From JBCDGZ01 sp038750655 (GTDB lineage: Bacteria > Bacteroidota > Bacteroidia > Chitinophagales > Saprospiraceae), in the NCBI GenBank assembly GCA_038750655.1, contig JBCDGZ010000004.1, positions 61,632-125,631 of the forward strand: DNA of 64,000 bases. Reading direction: 5' to 3'. Below are positions 1-8,028 of this stretch, one piece after another. Below the pieces are notes generated by a model that did not search any database, was not told where the DNA came from, and saw only the letters and a program-made list of their open reading frames with translations. Each line of letters opens with the position of its first letter. The first letter of the stretch is position 1. The translations under genes were made by a program, and so were the position numbers.

Positions 1-579
1 GGATTGGCGGGCTTGGCGTTCGAAGGTGACGTAGTTGCCGAAGGCGGGGAGGGGGGCAGGCAGTTCTTCGCCTTGGCTGATTGCCTTATACAGTTGAGCC
101 ATAGCCTTATACTGTACGGTTACGGCCCAGGCATCGGTGATGAGATGGTGTTGGTTGAAATACCAGATATAACGTTGCGCACTGATTTTGATCAATACGG
201 AGTCAAACAGACAGTTGCTCAGATCGAAGTGATGCTGGCTACGCTGGTGCCCCCAGGATTTAAAGTGATCCACAGCATCGGCGCGATCCGACCAGTCCAG
301 CACCTCAATAGCATAGGACAGCTGGGGCAGCACCCGCTGCCGGGGCTGCTCCTCGACGACCTCGAAAACCGTACGCATGGCATCGCACTGGTCGATCAGT
401 CGCTGGAAGGCCTGCTGGAAGTGTTCACCATCAATTGCCCCATGCAAATCAAAAGTCAGCACCATATTGTAGAGGGGCGACTCAGGATTTAATTGCTGGC
501 CCATCCACAACAGGAGCTGACTTTGAGTTAAATCGAGCATAGTTGATGTATTGTGGCTTAAATCAGGGAGTTCGTTCAT
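1..579 (-). CDS. NRPS condensation-domain protein (3' end outside window)
   Basis: The reverse strand is open from an ATG at 579 to the window edge (193 codons, no stop), so only the N-terminal part is visible. Near the start it has LTQSQLLLWMGQQLNPESPLYNM, matching the opening core motif of condensation domains. About residue 155 it has NQHHLITDAWA, a form of the catalytic HHxxxDG motif in which Gly is Ala; the second His and the Asp are kept. Condensation domains join an upstream acyl or peptidyl donor to an aminoacyl-carrier acceptor. The gene starts 27 bases after the free carrier protein stop and is probably co-transcribed with it. More NRPS domains may follow outside the window. Family call is firm; acceptor and product are unknown. 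Confidence 0.85.
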   Translation of the reverse strand, partial: MNELPDLSHNTSTMLDLTQSQLLLWMGQQLNPESPLYNMVLTFDLHGAIDGEHFQQAFQRLIDQCDAMRTVFEVVEEQPRQRVLPQLSYAIEVLDWSDRADAVDHFKSWGHQRSQHHFDLSNCLFDSVLIKISAQRYIWYFNQHHLITDAWAVTVQYKAMAQLYKAISQGEELPAPLPAFGNYVTFERQARQS

Positions 580-606
580 AGTTTAGCGTTACATTGACCG
601 TAGCCC

Positions 607-843
607 TTATTGCTTTTGCTCTACATATTTGGCGATGGCAGCAACAGTCATAAAATTCTCAATAGTCATATCCTGAGGAGGCACCGCCAGTTTAAACTCT
701 GTTTCGATGAATCCGATGAGCTTCATCATGCCCATTGAATCGACGATGCCACTGCCGAGAAGGTCATCCTCCGGGGCGATGGTCTCATCGCCGTTCCCTC
801 CTTGAAGTTGCTCTTGGATGTAGCTGATTATCGTTTGTTCCAT
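607..843 (-). CDS. Free-standing peptidyl/acyl carrier protein
   Basis: A 78-residue acidic protein of usual carrier-protein length. The motif GSGIVDSMGMMKL contains Ser36, which would carry the phosphopantetheine arm (DSM instead of the commoner DSL). The hydrophobic pattern fits a four-helix bundle and there is no other domain. It lies between an adenylation enzyme and a condensation protein on the same strand, so it most likely receives the amino acid activated by the neighbour, holds it for the dehydrogenase-like enzyme, and passes it to the condensation domain. A dedicated carrier (PltL-like) fits the gene order; a general ACP is less likely because no fatty-acid genes are adjacent. Confidence 0.88.
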   Translation of the reverse strand: MEQTIISYIQEQLQGGNGDETIAPEDDLLGSGIVDSMGMMKLIGFIETEFKLAVPPQDMTIENFMTVAAIAKYVEQKQ

Positions 844-938
844 TATGATATTTGATACAAGTTGCGATTCCCTATTAAAAGATTCAAAGCATCAGCTATT
901 TGAAGCTCCGTTCATCGCAACTTGGGTTACTTTTTTAC

Positions 939-2510
939 TTATATCGTCTGTTCCGTCATTTGTTTTTGCAGGGCCTTTCTATCGACCTTGCCCGTACTCG
1001 TTCTTGGGAATGTTGTTTTTAGAATAAATTGTTGAGGAACGGCGTACCAGGGCAGCTGATTTTTCAAAAAATCAACAAAATCCTGCTCGGTAGCCGATTG
1101 GTCAGTTTTTAAAATGATAGCGGCAATGATGGCCACCTCTTCCTCTTCATTGCGATGGGGAAATACGGCGATTTCGTGAACCGCCGGGTGGCTGACCAGC
1201 AGCGTCTCAATTTCCCCCAACTCCACTCTATACCCCCGCGTCTTAATCTGGTGATCCTTACGGCCGTAAAAGTGCAGCAAGCCTTGCTCGTCCTCGGCCA
1301 CCAAATCCCCCGTACGGTAGTAGGTCTCTTTGAATCCGGGAACCGTCTCGTGGGTATAAAAAGAGCGCCTCGTCCGCTCCGGCTGCTGCCAGTAGCCCGC
1401 CATCATGGTCGTACTTCTGATCAACAGTTCTCCCTTTTCCCCCCGAGGTACGGCTTGGTTATCCTCGTCGAGAATCAGCATCTGCGTATTTTCCCAAACC
1501 TTACCAATCGGAATCGGATCATCGGTCTGTGGTGGGCCCGGAAGGTCATAATTTGTACATTGATTGGTTTCCGTCGGGCCATAGATGTTGCTGAACCGGG
1601 CCTGCGGCCATTGCTGCATTAAGGCCCGAAGGTGCTTGACCGGAAAGGCTTCGCCGGCATAAAATACCCAACGCAAGCTGGACAAGTCCCGCTCCTCCAA
1701 AACGCCACGCTGCAACAGCTGGATCAGCGCCAGCGGCACCGAATACCAAACCGTCAGCTTATCTTTTTCTATCAACTGGCTCAAACTGGCTGGCATCTTC
1801 GTATGTGCATCCGGCACAATAGTCGTCGTCGCTCCAATCAACGGAGCCGTCAGGTACCCTAAAGTGCTGATGTCGAAGTGAATAGGCGCGTGATTACCGA
1901 TTTTATCTTTTTCATTGAGGCCATAGGTGCTGGCCGTCAGCCGGGCGTAGGCCAGGCCGCTGTGATGGGTATGCATAATGCCCTTGGGCGTACCCGTCGA
2001 GCCCGAGGTGTAGAGAATATACGCTAAATCGTGCTCTGTGAGGCCGGTCAGCCGGTCCGTTGTATCGGGCATTTGCCGCACTTCCTCCCAGCTGATGCAG
2101 CGTAGGGGAAGCTCTGCTTTGGTGCCAATCACGCTCTCTAGCGCAATCTCCTCGTTGATGAGCTTGGGCAGATTGCGCCGTTGGCTGGCATTGGTCACCA
2201 GGTGTTTGATACCGCAGTCGTTGATGACAAAGCGCAGGCGGGCCGGTGGTGCCAGCGGATCGAGTGGGACGTAAACTGCTCCCGCCTGAAGGATGCCGTA
2301 GATGGCAATGGCGGTTTCTAACGAGCGGTTCATATAAATACCGATACGGTCGCCCCGCTTGACCCCCTGTTCTTTCAACACGGCCGCCAGCTGACACATC
2401 TGGATGTTCAGCTCCGCATAGCGGATAGCGACCGTACCACAGCGAAAAGCTTCCTGATCGGGAAATCGGGAAGCGCTATTTTGAATGCTATGTGGTAATA
2501 AATAAACCAA
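939..2510 (-). CDS. Stand-alone amino acid adenylation enzyme (PltF-like)
   Basis: ANL-family enzyme of 523 residues that activates a carboxylic acid as its AMP ester and loads a carrier thiol. Visible motifs: YILYTSGSTGTPKG (A3, about residue 163), YGPTETNQC (A5, about 310), YRTGD (A7), KTRGYRVELGEIE (A8) and the C-terminal catalytic lysine in TGKVDRKAL (about 508). Hand alignment to GrsA gives the pocket reading D-I-L-L-F-A-I-Q-C-K; the ILL..A and final CK elements are close to what I remember for prolyl ligases, from memory and unscored. No in-frame ATG precedes the conserved N terminus, so I use TTG at 2510. The upstream dehydrogenase gene is in the same frame, separated by one TAG. Besides the carrier next door, this enzyme could load the A-less second module of the large NRPS. 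Confidence 0.88.
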   Translation of the reverse strand: MVYLLPHSIQNSASRFPDQEAFRCGTVAIRYAELNIQMCQLAAVLKEQGVKRGDRIGIYMNRSLETAIAIYGILQAGAVYVPLDPLAPPARLRFVINDCGIKHLVTNASQRRNLPKLINEEIALESVIGTKAELPLRCISWEEVRQMPDTTDRLTGLTEHDLAYILYTSGSTGTPKGIMHTHHSGLAYARLTASTYGLNEKDKIGNHAPIHFDISTLGYLTAPLIGATTTIVPDAHTKMPASLSQLIEKDKLTVWYSVPLALIQLLQRGVLEERDLSSLRWVFYAGEAFPVKHLRALMQQWPQARFSNIYGPTETNQCTNYDLPGPPQTDDPIPIGKVWENTQMLILDEDNQAVPRGEKGELLIRSTTMMAGYWQQPERTRRSFYTHETVPGFKETYYRTGDLVAEDEQGLLHFYGRKDHQIKTRGYRVELGEIETLLVSHPAVHEIAVFPHRNEEEEVAIIAAIILKTDQSATEQDFVDFLKNQLPWYAVPQQFILKTTFPRTSTGKVDRKALQKQMTEQTI

Positions 2511-2531
2511 GTTCGTTTTTATTAATCTGAT

Positions 2532-3683
2532 CTATAGGCCCAATAATTTGGCGATGATGTTTCGCTGAATATCCGAGGTACCTGCGTATAGTACGCCGCC
2601 GATAGCATCGCGCATATTGCGTTCCACTCCGTAGTCCGTCAGGTAGCCGTGGCCACCGCGATTGCGTATAGCATCGAGGCTGGAAGCGATGAAGCTCTCG
2701 CTGAGCAGTAGCTTGAGCATGGCCGCTTCCATCATCGCTGTTTTTCCCTCTTTCTTCATCCAGGCCACCTTGTAGAGCAGTAGTCGCGCCGTCTCCAGCC
2801 GCAGTTTCATATCGGCGATGCGATTAGAGACCGACTGGAATTCACCGATGGACTTTCCGTACTGCTTTCGTTCCTTGACAAAGGCGATGCTTTCTTCCAA
2901 CTGGCGCTCCATTGTTCCCAGTTGACTGGCTAATATACAGCATCTATCGTATTCCAAAGAATGATTCATTATACTAAAGCCTACTCCTTCCGATCCGAGG
3001 CGATTTTCCTCTGGAATTAAGCAGTCTTCGAACATCAAATCGCCAATCGGCACTGTGCGCAGGCCCATTTTGTGCTTGACGGGGCTGGCTGTGAAGCCTG
3101 GGGTGCCTTTGTCCACCAAAAAGGCGGAGACACCCCAGCGCCCCAGCTTAGGATTAGTATTTGCGAATATCAGCGCCACATCGGCGATGGGGCCGCAGGT
3201 GATGAGGCATTTGTGGCCATTGAGGCGATAGCCCCCGTCGACCTTTTCCGCCCGCATCTGCATCCCAAAGATGTCTGACCCTGCCTCCGGCTCGGTGATG
3301 GCATGGCAGCCCACCAATTGGCCAGCCGCCATCGCAGGGAGGTACTTTTGCTTTTGTGCCTCACTGCCGAAGTCGAGAATGGGCACCTGCACCGTCCACA
3401 TCTGGGCGTTGAGACCTAGGGCCAGGCCATTATCTGCACAGCCATAGCCCAGGCCTTCCATAGCCAGTAGGGCTCGAAGGAAGTTGACTTCTTCTAGCGG
3501 ACCACCCAGGCTGCGGGGCAAGGCCAGCCCCTGGATGCCAAAGGCTGCACATTTTTCCCACTGTTCTTTTGGAAAGTGGCCTTGGTGGTCATGTTCTACG
3601 ATATTGTACTGTAGTTCTTGCTGAGCAAATTCGATGACTTGCTGCTTAAACTGTAGGTACTCTTCGGGCCAGGAAAAATCCAT
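2532..3683 (-). CDS. Acyl-CoA dehydrogenase-like flavoenzyme, possibly aminoacyl-carrier oxidase
   Basis: 383 residues, the normal length of an FAD acyl-CoA dehydrogenase. Seen are ITEPEAGSD (FAD/substrate loop), RKQYGKSIGEFQSVSNRIADMK, and C-terminal YAGTSDIQRNIIAK. The family removes two hydrogens alpha,beta to a thioester. Close resemblance by eye to prolyl-carrier dehydrogenases (PltE/PigA type), together with the adjacent adenylation and carrier genes, suggests a carrier-bound amino acid as substrate. The medium-chain catalytic Glu position (before GTS) is Ala. At the alternative isovaleryl-type position the sequence reads SLEYDR, placing Asp246 where Glu is usual, with Glu244 two residues earlier. 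It starts 23 bases after the TonB receptor stop and is probably in its operon. An ordinary acyl-CoA substrate remains possible. Confidence 0.85.
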   Translation of the reverse strand: MDFSWPEEYLQFKQQVIEFAQQELQYNIVEHDHQGHFPKEQWEKCAAFGIQGLALPRSLGGPLEEVNFLRALLAMEGLGYGCADNGLALGLNAQMWTVQVPILDFGSEAQKQKYLPAMAAGQLVGCHAITEPEAGSDIFGMQMRAEKVDGGYRLNGHKCLITCGPIADVALIFANTNPKLGRWGVSAFLVDKGTPGFTASPVKHKMGLRTVPIGDLMFEDCLIPEENRLGSEGVGFSIMNHSLEYDRCCILASQLGTMERQLEESIAFVKERKQYGKSIGEFQSVSNRIADMKLRLETARLLLYKVAWMKKEGKTAMMEAAMLKLLLSESFIASSLDAIRNRGGHGYLTDYGVERNMRDAIGGVLYAGTSDIQRNIIAKLLGL

Positions 3684-3706
3684 AATAGGCGATTAGCTTG
3701 AGTAAA

Positions 3707-5923
3707 TTAGAACTTATACCGGATGATTCCTTTGAAGAAAAATGGAACACCGGGGGTAAAGTGAATTTCTTCTACTGATTCTGGCTCGTTAGCTAGGCGC
3801 GATTCGGTAGCAAACTGTGTTTCATTCCACTCTTGGTCGAACAGGTTTTCGATAATGAAGCCAATGCTGATGTTTTTCCACTCGTAGTTGGCGTTCAGGT
3901 CGGTGATGAAATAACCAGGTGCTACGATGCTGTTATCCTCGTTGGCGGGGCGATCAGCGATATAGCGGAAGCGGAGGCTACCGTTGAAGCCCTTGTGGCG
4001 TACGCTCAGTCCACCGGTAGAGGTGACGGTTGGAGCCAGTGGGATGCGGTCGGCATCTTCGGGCTCGTCGACACTGCGAGCGTAGGCGTAGTTGACATCT
4101 CCGTTGAGGAAGAGCCAGTCGGTCAGCTGGTAGCGCAGGCCGAAGTCGACACCGAGGCGGCGAGACTCTCCGCTGGGCTCTACGATACCGGCATCGCCGA
4201 CATAGACGAATTCTTGCTCAGACAGCAGGTACCACAGTGAGGTGTTGATCACCATGCGGCGGAAGGGCTTCAAGATAACACCCAGGTCGGCGCCGTAGGC
4301 GGCGGGGAGGATGTCATCGGCCTCGCGCTGGACGATAACCCGAGCATCGTTAGAGTGAAAGCCAATACCCGTTTTGAGGAACAGCTGGGTATTTTGGTTG
4401 AGGTTGTAGATAAAGTTCAGTTTAGGGCTAACGGCCGTTCTGTCTTGCGATTGGTTGCTGTAGAGCGTAGCTAATTCGTCGGTGTAGTTGAATCGGAAGT
4501 AATCTACACGCACACCGGGTTGAACGAGGAGGTCACCAAAGTCAAAATCAGCACTGGCGTAGGCGTAGATATTTTGCTCATCCACTTCACCCAGTCTTAC
4601 CGGACGCAGCGTCTCGCGGCGATTACGCGTCCAAGACAACTCATTATCTCTTACGTTATCGCTACGCAATCCGACGGCGACTCGCATCAACAAAGAGGTA
4701 TTATCGAGGAAAGTAGAGTAGTTCAACTGGCTTTCGAAGCCGAGGATGTCGCGTACTTCCCGCTGGCGGATCTGATCGCCATTTTCGGGATCTTCGAGGA
4801 AGAAGGTAAAGTTAGAGTACAGTTCGAAGTCATAGCGAGAATAGTACATTCTATTCTTGATCAGGGTATTGGCGTTCAAATTGCGATTGAAGCTCACGGC
4901 GATGTTGGTACGGCTGGTGCTTCCTCCTTCGGTGCTGTCGATGGCGCCGAAGCGGTCGATCAGTCCGGAGTCAACGGCCCGCTGTGGAATCTGTCCGGAG
5001 GCATCCCATTTGCTGTCGAAGTGAGAGGCTAGGACGGACAGCTTGCTCTGATTGCCGAGCTGAGCGGTATATTTGGCCATGACATTGTTGCGCAGAAAGT
5101 TCTGTGAGGCATTGAAAGCGCCATCTGTAGAGATGTATTCAGCGGCTACGTAAGCATTGTGCTTGTCTGATTTGACGAGGTTGAGGGCGCCGAAGGTGCG
5201 GAGGCTATTGAATTGGCCGATTTCCATGGTGACCTGAGAGTTGTCCAATCTTTCTTTGGTTTGAAACTCGACATAACCCGCAGTGTTGAAGTTCCCTTTG
5301 TCTGCATAATAAGGGCCTTTACCAAAATCTACCGCTTCAATCGTTTCAGGAATGAGGAAGTGAAGGTCAGCATAGCCTTGTCCGTGTGCATGGGAAACCA
5401 TATTCACGGGCATTCCATCCACCCCAATAGCGACGTCCGTACCGTGGTCAATATCAAATCCGCGTAGGAAGATTTGCTCGGCCTTACCACCTCCGGCGTG
5501 CTGACCAATGAAGAGCCCCGGAACCGTCCGCAGCACCTCCTGAGCAGAATTAACTGGCGTATTCGTCAAATCGATCGCAGCAATGATGCTGGTATTCTTC
5601 GAGTTTTGTCCAATGACAATCTCGTCCAATTGAAAAATGGTTTCTGTTAAGGAAATTTTTATCTCTTCACCCAACTTTTCGACAGGGTAGATGGCGGTTT
5701 CGTAACCTAAGTGCAAGACCTGTAAGGTATCTCCAATAGACACTCCATTAAGAAAGAACTGACCCAATTCATTGGAGTGCGCATGGTGATCAGATTGAAG
5801 GTGAACAATGTAGGCTCCGGACACAGGAGAGCTGGTTTCGTCGACAATTGTTCCACTGAGTACTTGTCCTGAGACCAAAATTGGCATCAATAGGAAAGCT
5901 AATAGGGCATATTTGATTTTCAT
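3707..5923 (-). CDS. TonB-dependent outer-membrane receptor
   Basis: 738 residues: signal peptide ending near VSGQ, a carboxypeptidase-like regulatory domain (about 20-100), a plug domain (about 115-220, with ILR-type LRGFDIDHGTDVAIGVDG and VSHAHGQGYADLHFLIPE), then a beta-barrel ending in an aromatic-terminated strand (FFFKGIIRYKF). It would import a ligand across the outer membrane using TonB energy. The N-terminal domain contains a His cluster (DHHAHS) and the plug another HAH; this is only suggestive of metal. It is first in the leftward arm of the NRPS locus, 23 bases ahead of the dehydrogenase, and its upstream region contains three GATAAT hexamers that resemble Fur-box units. Uptake of the locus product or its metal complex is inferred. 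Confidence 0.93.
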   Translation of the reverse strand: MKIKYALLAFLLMPILVSGQVLSGTIVDETSSPVSGAYIVHLQSDHHAHSNELGQFFLNGVSIGDTLQVLHLGYETAIYPVEKLGEEIKISLTETIFQLDEIVIGQNSKNTSIIAAIDLTNTPVNSAQEVLRTVPGLFIGQHAGGGKAEQIFLRGFDIDHGTDVAIGVDGMPVNMVSHAHGQGYADLHFLIPETIEAVDFGKGPYYADKGNFNTAGYVEFQTKERLDNSQVTMEIGQFNSLRTFGALNLVKSDKHNAYVAAEYISTDGAFNASQNFLRNNVMAKYTAQLGNQSKLSVLASHFDSKWDASGQIPQRAVDSGLIDRFGAIDSTEGGSTSRTNIAVSFNRNLNANTLIKNRMYYSRYDFELYSNFTFFLEDPENGDQIRQREVRDILGFESQLNYSTFLDNTSLLMRVAVGLRSDNVRDNELSWTRNRRETLRPVRLGEVDEQNIYAYASADFDFGDLLVQPGVRVDYFRFNYTDELATLYSNQSQDRTAVSPKLNFIYNLNQNTQLFLKTGIGFHSNDARVIVQREADDILPAAYGADLGVILKPFRRMVINTSLWYLLSEQEFVYVGDAGIVEPSGESRRLGVDFGLRYQLTDWLFLNGDVNYAYARSVDEPEDADRIPLAPTVTSTGGLSVRHKGFNGSLRFRYIADRPANEDNSIVAPGYFITDLNANYEWKNISIGFIIENLFDQEWNETQFATESRLANEPESVEEIHFTPGVPFFFKGIIRYKF

Positions 5924-5948
5924 GATTAAATGTGTGTGATTTTACTAA

Positions 5949-5985
5949 GGGGATAATAGTGATAATGATGAACGATAATAATAGT
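5949..5985. promoter_or_regulatory. GATAAT hexamer array, possible Fur/Zur-like operator
   Basis: GATAAT occurs at 5952-5957, 5961-5966 and 5974-5979, with more GATA-like sequence after it, 26-60 bases upstream of the TonB receptor ATG in the spacer of the divergent NRPS arms. Fur boxes are built from GATAAT/ATTATC hexamers, but no classic 19-bp palindrome is present and the region is AT-rich, so chance is not excluded. Confidence 0.35.
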
Positions 5986-6214
5986 ATTGATAGCTTGATA
6001 AAAAACCTCACTATCTACTCTGACATACGAGCAATGCCAGTCTTTTGGATGAGGAGGAGCGAAAAAAAGGGGGAGAAAATATGGACCTATTTTAATCCAG
6101 TTAGCGGATAAATTACGTACATCACAGCGTAGGGATTTGGTCAATGCGCTTAAGTTAAAGCAGAAATTACTATTGATTATATTACCTTACATCACATTAA
6201 ACTGTATCTACTAA

Positions 6215-8008
6215 ATTGCTGGCCTTATCAAAAAGCTTATTTCCATACTTACTCAAAAAGAAAAACTGCGCTTTGGATGGCTTCTGATAGCTATACTCAT
6301 CATGGGTTTTTTAGAGGTGGTCGGCGTTGCTTCCATTCTTCCTTTCATGGAGCTGATTGCCGAGCCTGACGCGGTCTCCAAAAGTAGCTGGCTCAATGCA
6401 GCTTATCATTATTTTGGTTTTGAATCGGAGCGGGGCCTGCTTATCGCCATAGGCTTCGCCATCATCGTTATCATCGCCTTCACCAATGCTTTTGGCATTT
6501 TCACCACCTGGATGCAGTACAAATACTCCTGGGATGTCGCTCATCAAATCGGCATTCGGCTCCTGCGTACCTACATCAAAAAGCCCTACAGTTATTTCCT
6601 CAATAAGAATTCAACGGAGCTGCAAACCTACCTGATTTCCGAAATTGGAGTACTTACCGGTGGTGTCATCATTCCGCTGATTGAGGTCGTCTCTCGGATG
6701 ATCGTTGCCATAGTCATCTTTGGCCTTTTAGTCTATGTCGATCCCAAAATTGCCTTTATCATGTTCTTTGGCCTCGGCGGTTCCTACACTATTATTTACC
6801 TATCTCGGCAGCGGTTTCTCAAAAAAATTGGGCAGTATCGCATTGATATGAACATGCTGCGTTACAAGACTTTGGATGAACTGCTCACGGGTATCAAAAC
6901 GGTTAAAGTGTACGGGGTGCAGGATTTTTTTTACAAACGCTACGAAAACGCCTCTCGCGAATTTTGTAACGTTCAACCCAAACTCAACCTCATCCTAGCC
7001 TCTCCACGCTACGTGCTGGAGTTTTTGGCCTTCGGCAGCATACTGGCGATTACCGTTTACCTCTACACCTCTTCAGGAAATATCCAGTCGGCCCTGCCTC
7101 GACTCAGCTTATACGCTGTTGCGGGCTACCGGCTTTTGCCGGCCCTACAGCGGGCTTTTGCCTCGGCTGCCAAGCTGCGCCACAACTTTCCGATTGTCGA
7201 AAAGCTCTTCGATGACCTGATCCTCAGCCTGAACCACGAAGAAGAAGAATTTCGGGCCATCCCTCCAATGCCCTTTAATGATCGGATTGAGCTGCGCAAA
7301 CTGATGTACCAATACGACAATTCCCCGCAAGTTGTGATCGATGAGTTGAATGTGGGAATTGAAAAAGGCCAAATTGTTGCCTTCATCGGCTCCACAGGCT
7401 CGGGCAAAACGACACTCATTGATCTTATTGTTGGTCTGTTGTATCCGGTAGGAGGGCAGATCGCAGTAGATGGTCAGCGATTGAAAATCAATGATATACC
7501 CTCTTGGCAAAGGCACATCGCCTATGTGCCGCAGGAGGTTTTCCTTTTCGATGATACTGTAGCACGGAATATTGTTATTGGCAAAGACCGGGAGAACATT
7601 GATATGGAGCGATTGGTGGAGGTCACCAAGATGGCCGATATTTATAAATTTATCTCTGAAGAGCTGCCGGCGGGCTTTGATGCCGAGATTGGCGAGCGGG
7701 GGGTACGCCTCAGCGGAGGTCAGCGCCAGCGCCTTGGGCTGGCCCGCGCCCTGTACCGCAATCCTTCTCTCCTGGTTCTCGACGAGGCCACCAGCGCCCT
7801 GGACAGCATTACCGAAAAAGGCGTCATCGAATCCCTCAAATCCCTACCCGACGATTTGACCATCATCATAATTGCCCATCGACTCTCTACGGTTCGTCAT
7901 GCTGATTGTATATATTTGCTGGAAAATGGACAAATCATAGCTCAGGGGACCTACGATAGCTTGATGCATTCCAACGATGTCTTCAAAACCATGGTAAAGC
8001 TTTCCTGA
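6215..8008 (+). CDS. ABC transporter, fused membrane and ATPase domains (lipid/peptide exporter type)
   Basis: A half-transporter: six-helix membrane domain in the N-terminal half, then an ATPase with Walker A GSTGSGKTT, Q-loop YVPQEVFLF, signature LSGGQRQRLG, Walker B LLVLDEATSALD and switch His in AHRLSTV. It would work as a dimer in the inner membrane. The first in-frame ATG (6302) falls inside the first membrane helix: the 29 codons before it (after TAA at 6212) read LIKKLISILTQKEKLRFGWLL..., typical of the family N terminus. The start must be a rare codon such as ATT 6215 or ATC 6227, or there is an upstream sequence error; I report the open frame from 6215. Placed between the TonB receptor and the NRPS, it is a candidate product exporter. 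Confidence 0.9.
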   Translation: MAGLIKKLISILTQKEKLRFGWLLIAILIMGFLEVVGVASILPFMELIAEPDAVSKSSWLNAAYHYFGFESERGLLIAIGFAIIVIIAFTNAFGIFTTWMQYKYSWDVAHQIGIRLLRTYIKKPYSYFLNKNSTELQTYLISEIGVLTGGVIIPLIEVVSRMIVAIVIFGLLVYVDPKIAFIMFFGLGGSYTIIYLSRQRFLKKIGQYRIDMNMLRYKTLDELLTGIKTVKVYGVQDFFYKRYENASREFCNVQPKLNLILASPRYVLEFLAFGSILAITVYLYTSSGNIQSALPRLSLYAVAGYRLLPALQRAFASAAKLRHNFPIVEKLFDDLILSLNHEEEEFRAIPPMPFNDRIELRKLMYQYDNSPQVVIDELNVGIEKGQIVAFIGSTGSGKTTLIDLIVGLLYPVGGQIAVDGQRLKINDIPSWQRHIAYVPQEVFLFDDTVARNIVIGKDRENIDMERLVEVTKMADIYKFISEELPAGFDAEIGERGVRLSGGQRQRLGLARALYRNPSLLVLDEATSALDSITEKGVIESLKSLPDDLTIIIIAHRLSTVRHADCIYLLENGQIIAQGTYDSLMHSNDVFKTMVKLS

Positions 8009-8028
8009 CAAAACATACGAAACCTAAG

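Noticed and set aside
4..492. 162-codon forward ORF at the left edge
   Set aside because: It is the antisense of the condensation-domain gene, whose reverse-strand motifs are clear.
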